Shown: positions 5,972 to 7,317 of the stretch, one piece after another
Position numbering within the stretch: position 1 is the stretch's first letter
Layout of the letters: the number at the start of each line of letters is the position of its first letter
DNA from: an uncultured Oscillospiraceae bacterium
GTDB taxonomy: Bacteria; Bacillota; Clostridia; Oscillospirales; Ruminococcaceae
Length of the DNA stretch: 7,317 nt
Direction of reading: 5' to 3'
Assembly (NCBI GenBank): GCA_910578965.1
Contig: CAJTSP010000133.1
Location: 1 to 7,317, forward strand
Position numbers and translations under genes: made by a program
The notes under the pieces: generated by a model
What the model was told of the DNA's origin: nothing
Databases searched by the model: none
What the model saw: only the letters and a program-made list of their open reading frames with translations

Positions 5972-6859
5972 ATGAAACCCTGTACCGACCCGTTTGCTCC
6001 TGCCGCGCCGCCTACGCTTTTGCAAACCATTTCCCCGGCCCGGCTGGCTCGGTTTGCCGCCTTTTTAACCGGCTGCGAGCACAGCCCCGGCACCGTACAA
6101 AATTACCTGCGCGCTGCCCGCGCCTTTGCCGGGTACCTGGGCAGCGCGCCCCTTACCCGTGAGGCCGCCCTCGGCTGGAAAGCCTCCCTGCTGGCCGCCG
6201 GCCGCGCCGCCGCCACCGTGAACGCCCGGCTCTCGGCCCTCAACCGGCTGTTGGCCTTTTTGGGCCGGGCCGACTGCCGCGTCTGCCTTTTGCGGGTACA
6301 GCGCCATATCTTCCGCCCCGCGCAACGCCAGTTGGGCCGCCACGAGTACACCCGCCTGCTGGCCGCTGCGCGCCAAAAGGGGGACGCCCGACTCAGCCTG
6401 CTTATGGAGACCCTTTGCTCCACCGGTATCCGGGTCTCCGAGCTCAGCGCCATTACGGCCGAGGCCGCGCAAAGGGGCCGGGCCGAAATCCGTCTCAAGG
6501 GCAAGGTGCGGGTGATCCTGCTGCCCGGTGAGCTCTGCCGCAGGCTTCAGGGATACGCGCGGCGCAAGGGGATCCGCTCGGGCCCGGTTTTTTGCACCCG
6601 CACCGGCGCGCCGCTCGGCCGCCAGCAGGTATGGAGGCTTATGAAATCCCTTTGCGCCGCCGCGCGTGTCGCGCCCGGCAAGGTCTTCCCCCACAACCTG
6701 CGGCACCTTTTTGCAACATCCTTCTATAAGGCCTGCCGCGACCTTGTGCGCCTGGCCGACGTGCTGGGCCACTCCAGCCTCGAGACCACCCGCATCTACC
6801 TTGCCACCTCCGGAGAGGAGCACCGTCGCACCATCAACCGCCTGCGCCTGCTCTGCTGA
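5972..6859 (+). CDS. tyrosine recombinase / integrase (phage integrase family)
   Basis: A 295-residue site-specific recombinase that cuts and rejoins DNA through a covalent 3'-phosphotyrosine. The N-terminal SAM-like core-binding domain spans about 18-103 (TVQNYLRAARAFAGYLG, then TVNARLSALNRLLAFLG). The catalytic domain is complete: R154 in TGIRVSEL, K176 in RLKGKVR, H241 and R244 in HNLRH, H267 in LGHSSLETT, and nucleophile Y276 in TRIYLAT. Its length and lack of an arm-binding N-terminal domain fit XerC/D-like and DNA-inversion recombinases rather than large phage integrases. No phage or transfer genes are adjacent. Instead a pair of 24-bp inverted repeats begins 120 bp downstream, so I infer that it inverts that segment; this link rests on position. 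The protein is very rich in Ala, Arg and Leu, in line with the high GC content. Confidence 0.93.
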   Translation: MKPCTDPFAPAAPPTLLQTISPARLARFAAFLTGCEHSPGTVQNYLRAARAFAGYLGSAPLTREAALGWKASLLAAGRAAATVNARLSALNRLLAFLGRADCRVCLLRVQRHIFRPAQRQLGRHEYTRLLAAARQKGDARLSLLMETLCSTGIRVSELSAITAEAAQRGRAEIRLKGKVRVILLPGELCRRLQGYARRKGIRSGPVFCTRTGAPLGRQQVWRLMKSLCAAARVAPGKVFPHNLRHLFATSFYKACRDLVRLADVLGHSSLETTRIYLATSGEEHRRTINRLRLLC

Positions 6860-6979
6860 GCGCGCGGCCAAAGGCACGCAGCCATATGGGCAAGGGAGGG
6901 GATTGCAGGCAGGAACAGGGCTTTTTAAGGGCGCAGGCGCAAAAAAATATGCAAACCGCGGCCTGCACAAGATATTGAT

Positions 6980-7003
6980 ACAAAATCCATATTTTGTATC
7001 ATT
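6980..7003. repeat. left inverted repeat (candidate recombination site)
   Basis: A 24-bp sequence repeated exactly, inverted, at 7257-7280. It contains its own dyad: GATACAAAAT (6977-6986) and ATTTTGTATC (6991-7000) around CCAT. Two opposed recombinase-binding arms around a short asymmetric centre is the form of a tyrosine-recombinase core site. The outermost arm bases differ from the right-hand copy. Confidence 0.85.
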
Positions 7004-7022
7004 TTGGAATGCGGACAATCCC

Positions 7023-7037
7023 CGGCCATATAGGCCG
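7023..7037. repeat. short stem-loop in the transcript of the invertible promoter
   Basis: CGGCC (7023-7027) pairs with GGCCG (7033-7037) around ATATA, about 15 nt after the predicted transcript start on the minus strand. It would be part of the leader RNA in either orientation. Confidence 0.35.
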
Positions 7038-7057
7038 AAGCACCCTTTTCCATCCTC

Positions 7058-7086
7058 ATTATAGCAAAGCATGTGCTGTTTTGCAA
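7058..7086 (-). promoter_or_regulatory. near-consensus promoter inside the invertible segment
   Basis: On the minus strand TTGCAA (7086-7081), exactly 17 bp, then a perfect TATAAT (7063-7058) preceded by TGC, which makes it an extended -10 as well. This is the best promoter in the window. Transcription should begin near 7051 and run left through 6980 toward the 3' end of the recombinase gene as antisense RNA. After inversion it would start near 7209 and run right across the second repeat into the downstream ribosome binding site. Confidence 0.85.
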
Positions 7087-7099
7087 CCGCTTTGCAGGC

Positions 7100-7132
7100 A
7101 AAAAAAGCCGCGAATCATAAGATTTTCGCGGC
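7100..7132 (-). terminator. rho-independent terminator behind the invertible promoter
   Basis: On the minus strand GCCGCGAA (7132-7125) pairs with TTCGCGGC (7114-7107), followed directly by seven T (7106-7100). It lies 14 bp upstream of the promoter's -35 box and has the same direction. In the inverted state it would stop read-through from the recombinase side before the promoter, so the downstream gene would depend on the switch alone. Confidence 0.8.
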
Positions 7133-7169
7133 CTTGGCTTTGCTGTGCGGCTTTTGGGAAATGAGCCGG

Positions 7170-7188
7170 TTTCCTGATGCGCAGGAAA
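7170..7188. repeat. 7-bp stem-loop inside the invertible segment
   Basis: TTTCCTG (7170-7176) pairs with CAGGAAA (7182-7188) around ATGCG. No T-run follows. Function unknown. Confidence 0.4.
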
Positions 7189-7199
7189 TGCTTTAAGAC

Positions 7200-7256
7200 G
7201 TTTTACATTCTAAACCCGCGGCCAAAGCGGCAAAATTACATCCCGACATGTAAAAC
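7200..7256. repeat. three TTACAT motifs near the right recombination site
   Basis: GTTTTACAT at 7200-7208 recurs exactly inverted at 7248-7256, and a third TTACAT lies at 7236-7241, forming TTACAT-N6-ATGTAA with the inverted copy. No counterpart was seen near the left site. They could be accessory binding sites that set inversion bias or a regulator operator. Confidence 0.4.
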
Positions 7257-7296
7257 AATGATACAAAATATGGATTTTGTCCACAAACGTCAAAAG

Positions 7297-7304
7297 AAAG
7301 GAGG
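7297..7304 (+). promoter_or_regulatory. ribosome binding site of a gene starting at or just past the window end
   Basis: AAAGGAGG is a near-perfect site. No ATG or GTG follows in the remaining 13 bases, so the start codon should lie at or just beyond 7318. In the present orientation no clear promoter lies between the terminator and this site. Confidence 0.6.
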
Positions 7305-7317
7305 GGCGAGGGCGTTT

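Larger units (their letters stand above)
6980..7280. other. candidate invertible promoter switch (inverton), drawn in the OFF orientation
   Basis: Two perfect 24-bp inverted repeats enclose 253 bp (7004-7256) with no gene inside. The segment carries one near-consensus promoter and, behind it, one terminator of the same polarity, both currently reading left. The asymmetric centres of the two sites are in opposite orientation, so recombination between them would invert rather than delete the segment. A tyrosine recombinase gene lies directly left and a ribosome binding site directly right. Size and layout match known phase-variable promoters such as those of Bacteroides capsule loci and Clostridioides difficile. 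Confidence 0.75.

Noticed and set aside
6860..6979. Plus-strand terminator directly after the recombinase
   Set aside because: Only a weak TGCAGGC/GCCTGCA pair over a 50-nt loop is present and no T-run follows a stem; nothing supportable was found here.
6065..7072. 335-codon minus-strand frame opposite the recombinase
   Set aside because: It would begin upstream of the predicted leftward transcript start, crosses the left recombination site, and is low-complexity Gly/Ala-rich with no domain; it is a shadow of the recombinase.
1..7317. CRISPR array, tRNA or rRNA genes, insertion sequence transposase
   Set aside because: No regularly spaced exact repeats, no cloverleaf or rRNA-like sequence and no transposase domain were seen; the only recombination gene is the tyrosine recombinase.

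Overview
The window looks like chromosomal DNA from a GC-rich, low-motility-type gut Firmicute, probably an Oscillospiraceae relative (Faecalibacterium / Gemmiger / Subdoligranulum type). This is an inference from strong AAGGAGG-type ribosome binding sites, TTG start use, GC-rich codon choice and an MsmR-like sugar gene set; no taxonomic marker gene is present.

Left and centre (1-5722) form an alpha-galactoside/sucrose module. A GH36 alpha-galactosidase (67-2259, +) is followed by about 500 bp of repeat-rich, palindrome-rich intergenic DNA. Next comes a convergent AraC-family regulator (2757-3629, -), transcribed away from a GH13 enzyme of the amylosucrase/sucrose hydrolase type (3881-5722, +). 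The expected logic is that alpha-galactosidase turns raffinose-type sugars into galactose plus sucrose, the GH13_4-type enzyme acts on the sucrose, and the AraC regulator controls the set. The divergent region between regulator and GH13 gene holds overlapping -10 boxes, a 10-bp AAACCGGTTT palindrome, a larger GC-rich dyad, and two further stem-loops in the regulator leader. One of these stems buries the regulator's ribosome binding site. A strong terminator (5798-5833) closes the module.

Right part (5834-7317) is a different unit: a complete tyrosine recombinase (5972-6859, +) with all catalytic residues, followed by a candidate invertible DNA switch. Two perfect 24-bp inverted repeats (6980-7003 and 7257-7280) flank 253 bp. 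Inside lie a near-consensus promoter (TTGCAA, 17 bp, extended TATAAT) that currently points left, back at the recombinase, and behind it a rho-independent terminator of the same polarity. Just right of the second repeat is a strong ribosome binding site (AAAGGAGG, 7297-7304), and the window ends where its start codon should be. As drawn, the switch is OFF for that downstream gene. Inversion would put promoter and insulating terminator in the correct order and direction to drive it. This recombinase-inverton-gene arrangement is the most interesting item in the window; the class is known in gut bacteria, while this locus and its target are not identifiable from the window.
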